Part shown: positions 1-11,520 of the stretch, one piece after another | Numbering within the stretch: position 1 is the stretch's first letter | How the letters are laid out: each line of letters opens with the position of its first letter | Assembly: GCA_948567375.1 (NCBI GenBank) | Contig: OX419758.1 | Coordinates: forward strand, 68,887,001-68,951,000 | Direction: 5' to 3' | Length of the DNA stretch: 64,000 bases | From: Lunularia cruciata | Lineage: Eukaryota > Streptophyta > Marchantiopsida > Lunulariales > Lunulariaceae | Program-made: the position numbers and the translations under genes | The notes under the pieces: generated by a model | The model's database searches: none | What the model saw: the letters and a program-made list of their open reading frames with translations, nothing else | What the model was told of the DNA's origin: nothing

Positions 1-688
1 TCCGATTTAGATGTGTATCTCTTGTGTGCTATCGATTTTGCACCTAAGCTAGAGGTTTTGAAGGACCCAAATAAATACCATTGAGACTTGAGGAGATAGA
101 GAGGAGGTTATCTACCCTCAAGTATGGCCCAAATGTTACCAAGGAGGAGAAGGTAAGATTTGAGGAGATTTTGTGCAAGTTCATTCATGTGTTTGCTTTT
201 AGTTACAAGGATCTAAAGGAAGTCACCTTGGAGGAGCACAAGATAGAGGTAGAGTCACATGCAAGACCACTCCACCAAAAAAAACATTGCATTAGTCCAC
301 CTATATCTTTGGTTGTGAAAGAGGAGATTGATAAGCTCAAGGAGACCGGATTTATCTTTTAGGTGGAGAATTCAGAATGGGTGTCTCCAATTGTCATTGT
401 GAAGAAAAAGAATGGCAAGCTTTGGGTATATGTGGATTACAAGAAGCTCAAAGCTGTTACCAAGAAGGACTAATACCCATTTCTATTTATTGATGAGATC
501 TTGGAGGAGGTTGGGGATCATGAGAGGTATAGTTTTGGAGATGGTTATAGTGGATATAACCAAATCAAGATTACACTAGAGCATCAATAACTCACCACAT
601 TCACCACACCTTGGGAGACTATGCTTTCAAGGTCATGCCTTTTGGGCTTTGCAATGCTCCAACCACATTCCAATGGTTCATGAACAAG
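1..688 (+). pseudogene. Element A copy 1 pol, protease-RT spacer and first half of RT
   Basis: Nearly base-for-base equal to 50600-51269 of A copy 2. It encodes the stretch before RT and the RT fingers and palm up to the conserved PFGLCNAP motif near 640-660. Reading is broken by stops, for example TAG at 360-362 and TAA near 471, by a one-base loss near 616, and finally by the gLTR insertion at 689. The protein continues at 7645. As a reverse transcriptase fragment it has lost its catalytic Asp pair, which lies after the insertion. No function is expected. Confidence 0.9.
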
Positions 689-1479
689 TGTGACAACCCG
701 GCAAATATCACTTTTGCGGTAATCGGGTAAGTAAAGTTCGTTCTCGCAGAGATACGAGTCAGAATTGGTCAAATACGAAGCAAAGTAACTATTTCAATTC
801 TTCTTGGTTGTGTCTTTAATCTCTCAGGTAGAAACCACACCCAGAAGAGAGTAACAAGCACTGATTTGCAGTCTTGTCACAAATCAACACTCGTTAATCA
901 CAACTCCATCAAATCTTTCCAAAAAATCTTGATTGTGATGATTCAGGTTCTCCCAAAAATGGCACTTCACTGCAAAACGACTTCGCCTCAGAATTGTGTT
1001 CCACCCTTCTACTGAAGGTACAACTTCCTCGATCAAAATTGCTTCACATCAAGTTCACATTGCACTCACAAATGTAGAATACTACAAACATTGCAATTCC
1101 TCTCAGATCTGTCAAGGCATTACTTCGATTGCACTTCACTCAAGATCAAACACACAGAATGAAAATCAAGGCTGTGGAATCCAACATCCAACAAACACTC
1201 TGACTTGCACTTTGAATTTCTTCACACTCACAAACACAAGTACAACGTTGATACTCGGAATCAAGCTCAAGCAACGAGCACTGCTTCACAACACTTCGCT
1301 TTATCTATTCTCAGAAATTATGAGCACTGAACAACAACTCTCTACGAATGCCACTCTTAAATAGTGAATTGATTGACAGTTCTAACAACTATACCGTTCT
1401 ACAACAACTCTTCTAACCTATAGATCCGAAATGACAATGCACCTCTTCATATTTGCCTCTTCAAATCTCAAAACTGTTA

Positions 1480-4052
1480 CTACTCCAATCGGATGTCTAC
1501 TTCTTCTTTGGCTTTCAAACCCAATCCCGAAGTAATTTTACTTCCTACTACTCTATCCTCGGGTTTCATATCTTCTACTTCTTCTACCAGATCCATCAAT
1601 TCTCTTTCTTGATCTGAAATTGCACTAGTGGGTAATCTATCTAACTCCTTATCTCCCGACCCACTCTTCTCTAATGTCTCCAATGGTAACTCTAAAGACA
1701 TTTGTACTCCTATGTTATCTACTTTGGGTTTTGCTCTAACATCCTTCCAAAGCTTTTCTATCTCTATTTTCACTAAGTCTAATCTAATTGCAATATTGTC
1801 TTCTACTTCCAAGATCTTCCTGTCTACACAAGTCCTTAAACTAATCAACAAGGCATTCAAATCAGTGTCTTTGGCCTATCTTTGCCTCATCTCCTGCACC
1901 AACAACTTCAACTTGTGCAGCCTCGTCTCTTCAATTTGAACGCTGGCCTCTGTACTCAACATCGCGTTCATCCTGAGGACAATCTCCTTCAACGGCTCCA
2001 ATCTCATCTTCCACTCTCGCTCTCGATCTGCAAGCCAGTCCTCCTTGTACATTGCCAACTCCGCTTTGAACTCAGCTTTCACCGTCTCCTTCTCCTTCTC
2101 CTTCTGTACAACCTTCTCTTCCTGATTACAAAGTAACTCTCGTAATCTTTCTTCTTCTCTATATCTCACTGTCAACTCTTGTTGCCACAATTGCTTTGTC
2201 TCTTCTACACTCTCCATCACTCTATCAAGCTCTTGTTCTTTCTTTGCTACCCTCGCCATAGCATGGATAATTTCTAGTCGTGAATCAACAAACTACTGCT
2301 TCAAGATTTCATACTCCGCTACTTGTCTCTCCCTTGCTATGTCACTCTTCTTCACAAGATCCTCTTGATAACTGACTTCTCTCTTCAGGTCTTCAATTAC
2401 CTGACTTCTCACAACTGCTTCCGCTTGCAGCACTTCCCTTTCCTCCTCACCTCGGGTTATACTCTTCTTCAACTCCAAATTTTCTTCTTCCAATCTTGCC
2501 AACACCTACAATACAGTCTTTACCTCTAGACAAGTAGACTCCATCTCCTTCTTCTTGTGCTCCATCTTTATCAGTAGAGGACATACCACATCCCGCATGT
2601 ACTCCACTCCATCACTCAGGGTTACTTCTTCTTATGTGGCCACTTCTCTTTGTACTTCCTATTCATCCGATACTCACCTTCTTCTCTACAGTCTTCGTAT
2701 CAGAATTGATGCCTCACTTCCCGAGCTTTCACCTACCTCTTCCTTTGCTTTACTCAGCCCCGCTTCACACTTCACCTTACGTCTTGAGCAAACTCCTCAC
2801 TATACTATGATCTTCTTTTCTTCGGGCACAGTTACTTTGTCTTCCAATTGTGTGTTGTCTTTGGCCTCCATCTTGGCTTGCACTTCTTCTTCGTATTCTT
2901 CAGCCGCTGGTACCGATGTCATCTCTCCCCCTTCATCACTATTGCTGCTCGTATCCGCGCTCTACAGTGTTAGCTCAGGCTCCTCCTTGTGTTCTGAGTC
3001 TTCAGTTTTTAGCTCAGCATCTCCTTCTGAGTCTTCGTCTTCCGACTGAATTACCACCATACCTCGCCTTGAGTTGCCTCTCCGCGTCTTCCAAGGTTTC
3101 TTGATGTCTTTGGCTTCACCTTGCTGACCCCTCTTCTTCGTAATCGGGGTACTCACTGCGACCTCCACTTTCTTCCCCGTCTTTGCGTAGTAGTCGTCAG
3201 TGCTCCTGATTTGCAGGATGTATTGCTGCTCCTTGACGTTGACCTCCTTTTGCACATTAGGATGGAAGTGCGACACCATCCGAGTCCGCTCCGCCGAGTT
3301 CAGCAAGTTGAGCCCAAGGCAGAAGTGTGCTGCAAATGGCACAATGTAATGTGGAGGCGACTTATCCCGCAAATTCCACACCATCTGTCTTGTTCTCCCG
3401 TGAAAACACCTCACCCAATTGATTGGTTCTCCTGCAAAAAGCTTGTGAAAGAACACCGCTTGGTGTTTCATCACATATGTGGTTTGCTCCGGCTTCAGGA
3501 TAGCCATCAGTGCACTCACGATCCCTCTCTTCACAGGGTCTTTGTAGCTCTCAACCTTATACCCGTTCTTTGTCCTCTTTGACAAGAAGGCATCTCTCAC
3601 TTCTTGGGTCTCTTGAGCTATCTCTCCCTTCCCCAAGAACGTGGCTCCTTGCTCCGAGCCTGCCTCCTTCCCGAGTACGAGTCTCCAATCCAACTCTGTC
3701 CAGCAAGCCGGATTTCCTCTCTTACCTTCTTCCTTGGGTCCATCAAGACACTTGCTCTTGATGATTTCTATCATGAATCCTGGAAAGCTTACATTCCAGA
3801 TCCATGCCAGAAATGTGTCCGACGTCGGCTCAAGACTTTGATCCTTGCTATTACATCTAATCTCTGAATTGCATGATTTCTCACTGCGAATTTGGAGTTC
3901 TTTCCTCCTCCTATCTCTTCTACCTTCTCACTCTCTCTTGATTTCACTCTCGTGACTTCTCCCTTGCGCACTAACACGATTCCAACTCTATTTCCCTTCC
4001 CATGATCACCTGCAAGACGACTTCTCAATGGCAAAGGAAAATTACTTGACAT
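1480..4052 (-). pseudogene. gLTR-encoded coiled-coil protein, degraded copy
   Basis: Starts at the ATG at 4052 (MSSNFP) and runs through reverse pieces 4052-3789, 3774-2962, 2505-2293, 2259-1876 and 1860-1480, about 860 codons in several frames. Order: basic N-terminus; a folded-looking domain with WTELDWRLVLG, NGYKVESYKDPVKRGIVSALMA, HQAVFFHKLF and INWVRCFHGR; a basic stretch; a strongly acidic Glu/Asp/Ser region; then a long Glu/Lys/Arg-rich predicted coiled coil. The four relatives in this window share the same order. I do not recognise a named family; the N-terminal domain faintly recalls the plant-transposon-associated domains found next to some gypsy genes. It lies inside an LTR, not between LTRs. 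Confidence 0.75.
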
Positions 4053-4397
4053 TTTGTCGTTGCAAGTTTGATTTTTATAGAGTTGAGCTTCTTCGTCTTT
4101 CGTCACTTTGAGTTTCTATCGAGAAATCACATCTCCGGCATGCACCTATCACTGTCAATCAACCTTCCCGCATATGGGCCGCCGGTTTTTGAACGGTCTC
4201 TTCTTGAATTTCTTGCCCTGATGAAAGGTTGTTAGACTGTCTTCGCCTCGGGTTGAGCTCCCCCGATACAAAGACAATTTACTTCGGGTTGTATGCTGAT
4301 AGGGCATTTCCGAGTAATTCACCTTATGACCCAAAGTTACTTTACTTTGGGTTTCATCTTGAAGACTCTTTTCTTTGCCTTCTTCAGCCATACAAGC

Positions 4398-7300
4398 TGT
4401 GATACCCACATTTTTCATTTTGGACGAGTTTAAAAAGAAGAAGTGCCTTGCTGAAACCAAATTGAAACCAAATGGAGAAGAAATGAGTGGAAACTTGTGT
4501 TTTGATCAAGCCACAAGGAAGTCAATTTCATGTAAGAGGAAGAAGGGCTCGGTTTGGATCAGACCCAAAGAAGCTTACTTCGTGTCAGAGGGGGCAGGCT
4601 TGGAGCAAGGAGCCATGTTCTTGGGGAAAGGAGAGATAGCCCAAGAAACGCGGGAGGTGTGAGATGCCTTCTTGTTGAAGAGGACAAAGAATGGGTATAA
4701 AGTTGAGAGCTATAAAGTCCCAGTGAGGAGAGGAATTGTGAGTGCACTAATGGCCCTCCTGAAGCCGGAGAGAACTACTTATGTGATGAAACACCAAGTG
4801 GTATTCTTTCACAAGTTATTTGCAGGAGAACCGATAAATTGGGCAAGGTGCTTCCACGGAAGAACGAGGCAGATGGTGTGGAATCTGTGGGATAAGTCAC
4901 CTCCACACTACATCGTACCATTTGCAGCCCATTTTTACCTCGGGTTAAATCTGCTCAATTTGGCGGAGTGTAATCGAATAGTGTCTCATTTCCATCCTCA
5001 TTTGAGAAGAGAAGTCGACGCGGAGGAGCAGCAATACATTCTCCAAATCCGGAGCACGGACGATTACTATGCGAAGACAAGGAAGAACGTGGAGGTCATT
5101 GAAAGTACCCCGACGAAGAAGAGAACTCGGCAAGCAAAAGCCGAAGAAAACAAGAAACCTCGGAAAATGCAGAAAAATAACCCAAGGCGAGGAGTGGTGG
5201 TGATTGAGTCGGAAGATGAAGACTCAGAAGGCGAAGCTGAGCTCAAGATAGAGGACTCGGACCGTGAGGAGGAACCTGAGCTGACATTGCAAAGTGGAGA
5301 TACGAGCAGTGATAGTGAGGAAGGAGGAGAGATGACATCAATACCAGCGGCTGAAGAATACGAAGAAGAAATGCAAGCCGAAGTAGAAACCAAAGACAAT
5401 GCGGCACTGCAAGACAAAGTACCAGTGTGCGAGGAGAAGAAGATTGTAGTACAGCAAGGAATTCGCTCGAGATGTAAGGCAAAGTGTGAAGCGGGACCGA
5501 GTAGAGTGAAGGAAGAGGTAGAAGGAAGCTCGGGTAGTGAGGCATCGATCCCAATATGAAGACTCCAGAGAAGAAGGCGAGTATCGGGAGAACACAAGGA
5601 AAGAAGAGAGACCACTCCGTGGGAGGACAAAGTTGTCAGTAATGGAGTAGATTACCTGCAGATGGTAGTATGCCCGCTGTTGGTGAAGATGGAGAAGAAG
5701 AAGAAGGAGATGTAGTCTACTTGTCCAGAGGTAAAGATTGTGTTGCAGGTCTTATCAAGATTGGAAGAAGAAAACTCAGAGTTGAAGAAGAGTATAACCT
5801 AAGGAGAGGAAGAGAGAGAAGTACTGCGAGCAGAAGCAGTCAAGAGGAGTCAGGTAATCAAAGACCTGAAGAGAGAAGTGAGTTATCGAGAAGATCTTGC
5901 AAGGAAGAGTGACATTGCAAGGGAGAGACAGGTAGCGGAGCATGAAATCTTGAAGCAGCAGTTTGTTGATTCAAGAGTCGAACTTATCCATGCTATGGCG
6001 AGGGTAGCATCGAAGGATCAAGAGCTTGATCAAGTGATGGAGAGTATGGAGGAGAAGAAGCAACTCTGGCAGCGAGAGTTGGCTGCGAGATATAGAGAAG
6101 AAGAGAGATTACGAGACTTACTTTGTAATCAGGAAGAGAAGGTTGCATAGAAGGAGAAAGAGAAGGAAGCGGTGAAGGCCAAATTCAAAGAAGAATTGGC
6201 GATGTATAGAGAAGAATAGCTCGCAGATCGGGAACGCGAACGCAAGACAAGATTGGAGCCATTGAAGGAAATTGTCCTCAGAGTAAACGCGATGTTGAGT
6301 ACAGAGGCCAACATTCAAATTGAGGAGATGAGATTGCACGAGTTAAAACTGTTGGTGCAGGAAACGAGGCGAAGACAAGCAAAAGATACAGATTTGAATG
6401 CCTTGTTGATTAAATTGAGAACTCGTGTAGATAGGAAGATCTTAGAAGTAGAAGACAATATTGCGATTAGATTAGACTTAGTAAGAATAGAGTTAGAAAA
6501 GCTTTGGCAGGATGTTAAGGCAAAACCCGAAGTAGATAACATCGGGATCCAAATGTCTTTGGAGTTGCCCTCAGAGACATTAGAGAAGAGTGGGTCAAAG
6601 GATGAGGAGTTAGATAGATTACCCACTAGTGCAATTTCAGACCAGGAAAGAGAATTGCTGGATCTGGTAGAAGATGTGGGAGATCTAAAACCCGAGGAAA
6701 ATGTAGTAGGAAGTAAGATTACTTCAGGTTCAGGGTTGAAAGCCGAGGAAGAAGTAGACATCGGATTGGATTAGTAACCGATTTGAGAGTTGAAGGGGCA
6801 GATATGAAGAGGTGCATTGTCATTTCGGATCTACAGGTTAGAATAGTTGTTGTAGAACGGTATAGTTGTTAGAACTGTCAATTGCTTCACTATTTAAGAG
6901 TGGCATTTGCAGGAAATTGTTGTTCAGTGCTCATTATTTCTGAGAATAGATAAAGCGAAGTGCTGTGAAGTAGTGCTCGTCGCTTGAGCTTGATTCCGAG
7001 TATCAATTTTGCAATTGTGTTTGTGAGTGTTTGGAGAAATTCAAAGTGCAAGTCAGTGTGCTTGTTGGATGTTGGATTCCACAGCCTTGATCTTCATTCT
7101 GTGTGTTTGATCCTGAGTGAAGTGCAATCAAAGCAATGCCTTGACAGATCTGAGAGGAATTGTAGTGTTGGTAGTATTTTGCATTTCTGAGTACAGTACA
7201 AAGTTGATGTGAAGCAATTTCAATTGAGGAAGTTGTGCCTTGAGTGGAGGGGTGGAACACAATTTTGAGGCAAAGTCGTTTTGCAGTGAAGTGTCATTTT

Positions 7301-7568
7301 TGGAAGAGCCTGAATCATCACAAATCAAGATTGTTTGGAAAGATTTGATGGAGTTGTGATTAAGGAGTGTGAATTTGTAACAAGACTGCGAGTCAGTGCT
7401 TGTTACTCTCTTCTGGGTGTGGTTTCTACTTGAGAGATTAAAGACGCAACCAAGAAGAACTGCATGCTACTGTTTGCTTCGTATTTGGACATTTTTGACT
7501 CGTATCTCTACGGGAATGAACTTTACTTACCCGATTACCGCAAAAGTGATATTTGCCGGGTTGTCACA
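4398..7568 (+). mobile_element. Solo gLTR nested inside a gLTR, forward, internally shortened
   Basis: Begins TGTGATACCCACA and ends GGGTTGTCACA, flanked by the 5 bp duplication CAAGC (4393-4397 and 7569-7573). Removing it joins 4397 to 7574 and restores sequence equal to the gLTR at about 41505-41530. Length 3,171 bp, about 600 bp shorter than full solo copies because part of the 5' half is missing near 4590. The first ~190 bp resemble the 21137 copy more than the 30006 copy, so the inserting source was a different subfamily or a recombinant. The two oppositely oriented gLTRs make a large imperfect inverted repeat. Confidence 0.9.
4591..6774 (+). pseudogene. gLTR coiled-coil protein, copy lacking the N-terminus
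   Basis: Open stretches 4672-5559 (295 aa), 5878-6150 and 6253-6774 (173 aa) carry the same protein as at 1480-4052: the YKVESYK and HQVVFFHKLF domain, the acidic region near 5210-5330, and the coiled coil ending EEEVDIGLD. The N-terminal ~150 codons are absent, matching the DNA deletion near 4590. Stops include TGA at 5557-5559, TAG near 6148 and TAG near 6220. Conservation of the coiled coil over the last 500 codons suggests the frame was under constraint while the family was active. Confidence 0.75.
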
Positions 7569-7644
7569 CAAGCGCAATCCGACTTCTCTATACACTTCTT
7601 CTCCTTCATTTTGAAAAAAAAAAAAATGTGGGCACCACAACAAG

Positions 7645-9187
7645 GTATTTGAACCTTTCATTGGGAAATTTGTGAGAGACTTCATTGATGACTTTTGTGT
7701 CTATGGGAGCAAGGAAAAGCACTTCGAGCACCTAATCAAGGTCTTGCAATGCTTGGATGAGGCAAATGCATCACTCAACCAAGAGAAGTGCATTTTTGGA
7801 TATGAAGAAGGTCTACTTTTGGGGCACATCATCTTCAAGGATGGAATAGTAGTTGATCTTGAGAAGGTGGGGAAAATCTCAAACCTTCCATTCCCTTCAA
7901 GCTTGACAAAGTTACACCAATTCTTGGGGATGGTTGGGTACTATAGGAGGTTCATCTTCTCATTTTCCATCAAAGCTTATACATTGACCATCTACATGAA
8001 GAAGGGTGTAGATTACATGGTGATTTTGGAGGACAAGGAGGCTCTCAAAGCTTTTGAGGAGCTCAAGCAATCCCTTGTTATAGCTCCAATTCTTGCTAAA
8101 CCTGATTGGAGTAAACCTTTCATCCTCTATACTAATGCTTATTATGTAGCTATAGGATGCACTATTAGTCAATTAGACCAAGATGTGCATGATCATCCAA
8201 TAGCTTATCTAGTAGGTAGATGGTTTTAGCAAATAAGAGCTACTTTGTCACAGAGAGAGAATTGTTAGAAGTGATCTTTGGTCTCAAAGTTTAGACACTA
8301 CTTGATTGGAGAGAAAGCCACCATTTTCATAGCTCACAAGGCTTTGAAGTACATCTTCAACAAGCCTAATGTTGAAGGGAGACTAGCAAGATGGATGATA
8401 CTCTTGTCTGAGTATGACTACACTATTGAAGATAAGCCAAGAAAGAAACATGCAAATGCTGATTTGTTATCTAAGGCTTATGATCATGATGGAGATGAAC
8501 CAATGGATGATTCCTTCTTGGATGAGGAGCTCATGAAAATCTCAATAATTCAAGAGGTTCCAATGGAGTACAAGGAGATTATGGATTTTGTGACAAGAAG
8601 TAATTATCTAGAAGGGATGCATGCTAGGGAAAGGAAGGCCCTTGCAGTAAGATCTAGACCTTACACAATGGTGGAGGATATTATTATTCACCAAGGAGTA
8701 GATGATCTACTTTGGAGAGCAATGGGTAAGGAAGACTCTATCCTACTCATAAAGGAGTTTCATGAAGGTTTGGTGTGTAGAGGACACTTTGCAAGAAAGG
8801 TGACTGCTTTCAAGATTCTAGATGCAGGTTACCATTGGAGAGGGATTTTCAAGGATTGTCTTGATTATTGCAAAACTTATCATATTTGTCAAGTTTTTGC
8901 TAGAAAGTCTACTTCCACTCCACCACTTAGATCAATTCCATTGTTAGGACCTTTTGAGAAGTAGGGAATTGATTTTGTAGGTCCTCTTAATAGAACCTTA
9001 AGGAACAATCGATATATTGTGGTAGTTATTGATTATCTTACCAAGTGGGTTGAGGCTAGACCATTGAGGGACAAGAAAAAGATGAAGTTTGTAGATTTCT
9101 TTATGAATGCATTATCACTAGGTTTAGATGCCCTTCGGAGTTGGTTTTTGATAGAGGAGGAGAGTTTACAGGAAGCATTACTATAGC
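7645..9187 (+). pseudogene. Element A copy 1 pol, RT palm, RNase H and integrase N-terminal half
   Basis: Continues the protein cut at 688. RT catalytic box FIDDFCVYG is at about 7681-7710, followed by the thumb, RNase H (8101-8480, with the active-site Asp of the LYTDA box changed to Asn), the integrase zinc-binding region (8760-8900) and the integrase core start IDFVGPL near 8966. Open pieces are 7672-8229 and 8278-8964. Several key residues are altered and there are frameshifts after 9080. Element C is inserted at 9188, inside the integrase core. Aligns to 51270-52815 of A copy 2. Confidence 0.88.
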
Positions 9188-9598
9188 TGTAACAATATGG
9201 CATTTAGTGACGTAGTTAGTAAGGCTAATGAAGTAGAGAATAGGCCAAATTAGCCTAGAATATGCTAGAAGCATCTAGGAAGCTTCTTGGGAAGCTTCCC
9301 AACTAGTTAACTTGCGCCCCAAGTAGGTAGCTTCTAGAAGCTTCTAACTAGCTTAGCTTGTATGCCAAGTGGGCGGCTTCTAGAAGGAAGCTTCTTGAGA
9401 AACTTTCTAGTTAACTTGGCTTGTACTCTAAGAAAGCGGCTCAAGGAAGCTTCTTGAGAAGCTTCTCAAGGGCCTTGTATACTACTTGTAAATACCAAAG
9501 CCAAAGCTCATGCTAGGCATTTGGAGTTTTCCCTCATTCAAGTGTCCCAATGTGAGTTTCCATTCTCCTATTTCTCTCCTTGGTCTTGGTCTTTTACA
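9188..9598 (+). repeat. Element C 5' LTR
   Basis: Starts TGTAACAATATGG, ends TCTTTTACA. Matches 14361-14784 over its length with substitutions and a small deletion. U3 is packed with AAGCTT-centred palindromes, including a perfect 18-base one at 9453-9470. The TATA position reads TGTAAATA near 9487, while the 3' LTR keeps TATAAATA, so this promoter copy is damaged. Confidence 0.93.
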
Positions 9599-9599
9599 T

Positions 9600-9611
9600 T
9601 AGTATTAGAGC
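9600..9611 (+). other. Element C primer-binding site, initiator tRNA-Met type
   Basis: TAGTATTAGAGC lies one base after the 5' LTR. It differs from the usual plant site TGGTATCAGAGC by two transitions (G to A, C to T), consistent with decay of a tRNA-iMet primer site. Confidence 0.8.
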
Positions 9612-9989
9612 AAGAATGAGATGGATGGAATTTATGGACCACCAAATCAACTTCCACCAAATCATTGGGATTTTCATGTCTAAATATTACCCAAGCACCA
9701 TTTCACACAATTCATCACCTCGCGCTTTGGGTAGGATTTTCTACATAATGATCACCGTATCTGAGGAACCTTTGATACTTCCGATTGTAACTTATGGAGA
9801 ACGGTGGACGTGTTGCATCTATGTGTTAATCAATTAGATAAAGTGGGAGTAGTAGGATAGAGTAGTAGCTATGGCCGCAATATTGGACATTATCCTTGTG
9901 ATAAAACAACAAATCAAGCACCTTACTTGATTACTAAATGAACAAGATCAGCAACAATGAGAACATATAGAGAGAGCACCAATTCAAGA

Positions 9990-10785
9990 TGGAGAAGATT
10001 GCATTTGATTTCCAAAACCCAAGGTGTTTGAAGACGAGAATTTTGTGTTTGATTGCTAATGTTACTTTGAAGCCACCAATCTTCAAGATGGACAAAAACA
10101 AATTCTCTTGGCTTCTAGCCAATTAGATGGTGTGGCAAAACTTTGGTGGCAATTTCAAATGGCGCAAGCTAAAACGACAGATTGTTGCACCAATTTTGAC
10201 ATGGGCAGAGTTCAAGGATGCAATATTGGGGCGGTTTCAAACTATAAATGCCACCCGAGCCACACGAGATAAATTGGCGGAGTTGAAGCAAGTTGGCTTA
10301 GTAAGGAGTTACATCACACAATTTCAGGACATCATCATGCAAATTCCAGATATGCAAGAAGGTGAAGTTCTAGATCAATTTGTGCGGGGATTGAAATCAC
10401 AAACCAAATTGGATGTGACCATATGGGAACCACAAAACATAGAAGATGCCATGCAATTGGCTGAGCACTTTGATTCCTTGGTCGTGACAACTTGGTCTCA
10501 ACCTCAACCTACACAAGGCCTACCAGTACAGTATGCATGAGTAGAAGAACCGGCACTAATGGAGATTGATGCTATCCAATGAAGACCACTTAGTACAACG
10601 GATAGAGAAAGATTACAACAAAATGGAGGTTGTTTTCATTATTGCCAAGTTGGACATTGCATTGGTGAATGCCTACTTAGGAATGGAAGCCTCGACAAGT
10701 TGCCCAGATGGAGATTGTGGAACAAGGAACCCTAATAGGAGATTTTGGGCCACCTACTAGGAGCTTGATTAGTTCCAAAGGGATT
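9990..10785 (+). pseudogene. Element C gag
   Basis: The clearest stretch is 10127-10540, a retrotransposon gag core with the pattern W..F...I...F and ..GxVxxYxxxFxxI, ending before a proline/glutamine-rich tail. A zinc-knuckle-like C-FHYC-QVGH-CIGEC reading occurs near 10629-10672 in another frame. Gag forms the particle and binds RNA through the knuckle. Frameshifts separate the parts and no intact start-to-stop frame remains. Followed directly by protease. Confidence 0.75.
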
Positions 10786-11520
10786 GAAGGCTTGACGTAT
10801 GCAAGTTTGCTTCACTTGCAAGGTACAATATCTAATTGGGGTTGTAGGATTTTAGTCAATTCTAGAAGTTCCAAGAATTGCATGTCTATGCAAGTAGCAA
10901 AGGAATTGAGTATTCTTATCAAGCTAGTGTTTGGAAGTAGTTTGATGATGGCGGATGGTAGAAAGTGTTCTGCATTCCGCACCTCACATCCTTTTACCTT
11001 CAAGGTTGGGAAGGAGTATTTGGAGTGTATGAGGTTTGTAGTGGCACCTCTACACTATGATATCATTTTGGGTCTAGGTTGGCTTGAACGTCATAAGGTT
11101 CAATTTGATTGGACCCGACAACAAATTCAAATAGAACACCAAGGTAGGAATTTCCAATTAGGTTTTCTAGCACCTCCGAGTCAAACACCTAAGAATAGTC
11201 AGTCCCAAGATGGGAAGTTTGTCAAGAAGGTAGCCATAGAGCAAATCTGGAAGGGAGATGAGTCCCAAGATGGGAAGTTTGCCAAGAAGGCAACCATGGA
11301 GCCAACTTGGAAGAGAGATGAGTCTCTAGAAGAGAAGTTTGTTAGTAAAGTAGCCATAGAGCAAGCTTTGGAGGAAGATAAGGTTGTATTTGTGGTGTGG
11401 ATCAAGCCGATTGCACAAGAGCATTCTGAGGAGGGCCAAGAGCCTCATCAAGCAATGGTTGATTGGATAGTTCAAGAGTTTGCGGACGTGTTTCTGGATG
11501 ATCTGCCAAAGGGATTACCC
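10786..11520 (+). pseudogene. Element C protease region with a C-terminal peptide repeat
   Basis: Inside the frame 10708-11529. The aspartic-protease signature reads LVNSRSSKN near 10854, where LVDSGSSxN is expected, so the catalytic Asp and Gly are both lost. The conserved flap-to-end motif DIILGLGWLERH is at 11059-11094. At 11199-11380 three imperfect copies of a ~24-residue unit built on SQDGKFxKKxxxEQxWKxDE follow, a spacer between protease and RT. Ends near the RT start at about 11520. Confidence 0.82.

Larger units (their letters stand above)
689..7639 (-). mobile_element. Solo giant LTR (gLTR) of element D type, reverse, carrying a nested second gLTR
   Basis: Ends are TGTGACAACCC on the left and GTGGGCACCACA on the right, that is TG...CA LTR ends in reverse orientation, flanked by the perfect 5 bp duplication ACAAG (684-688, 7640-7644). 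The element comprises 689-4397 plus 7574-7639, about 3,775 bp, interrupted by another gLTR at 4398-7568 with its own duplication CAAGC (4393-4397, 7569-7573). The near-identical size of the other full solo copies (3,787 and 3,780 bp) shows this is a discrete unit. It has no pol genes and matches the LTRs flanking element D, so a solo LTR is the best reading. Confidence 0.9.

Noticed and set aside
2555-3049. 164 aa Ser/Leu-rich plus-strand frame and similar frames opposite each gLTR gene
   Set aside because: These are antisense shadows of the acidic and coiled-coil codons (GAA/GAG/AAG read as TTC/CTC/CTT).
689-4397. gLTR read as a DNA transposon with short terminal inverted repeats and one ORF
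   Set aside because: The ends are TG...CA with 5 bp duplications and the same unit flanks element D in direct orientation beside a primer site and a polypurine tract, so an LTR explains more.
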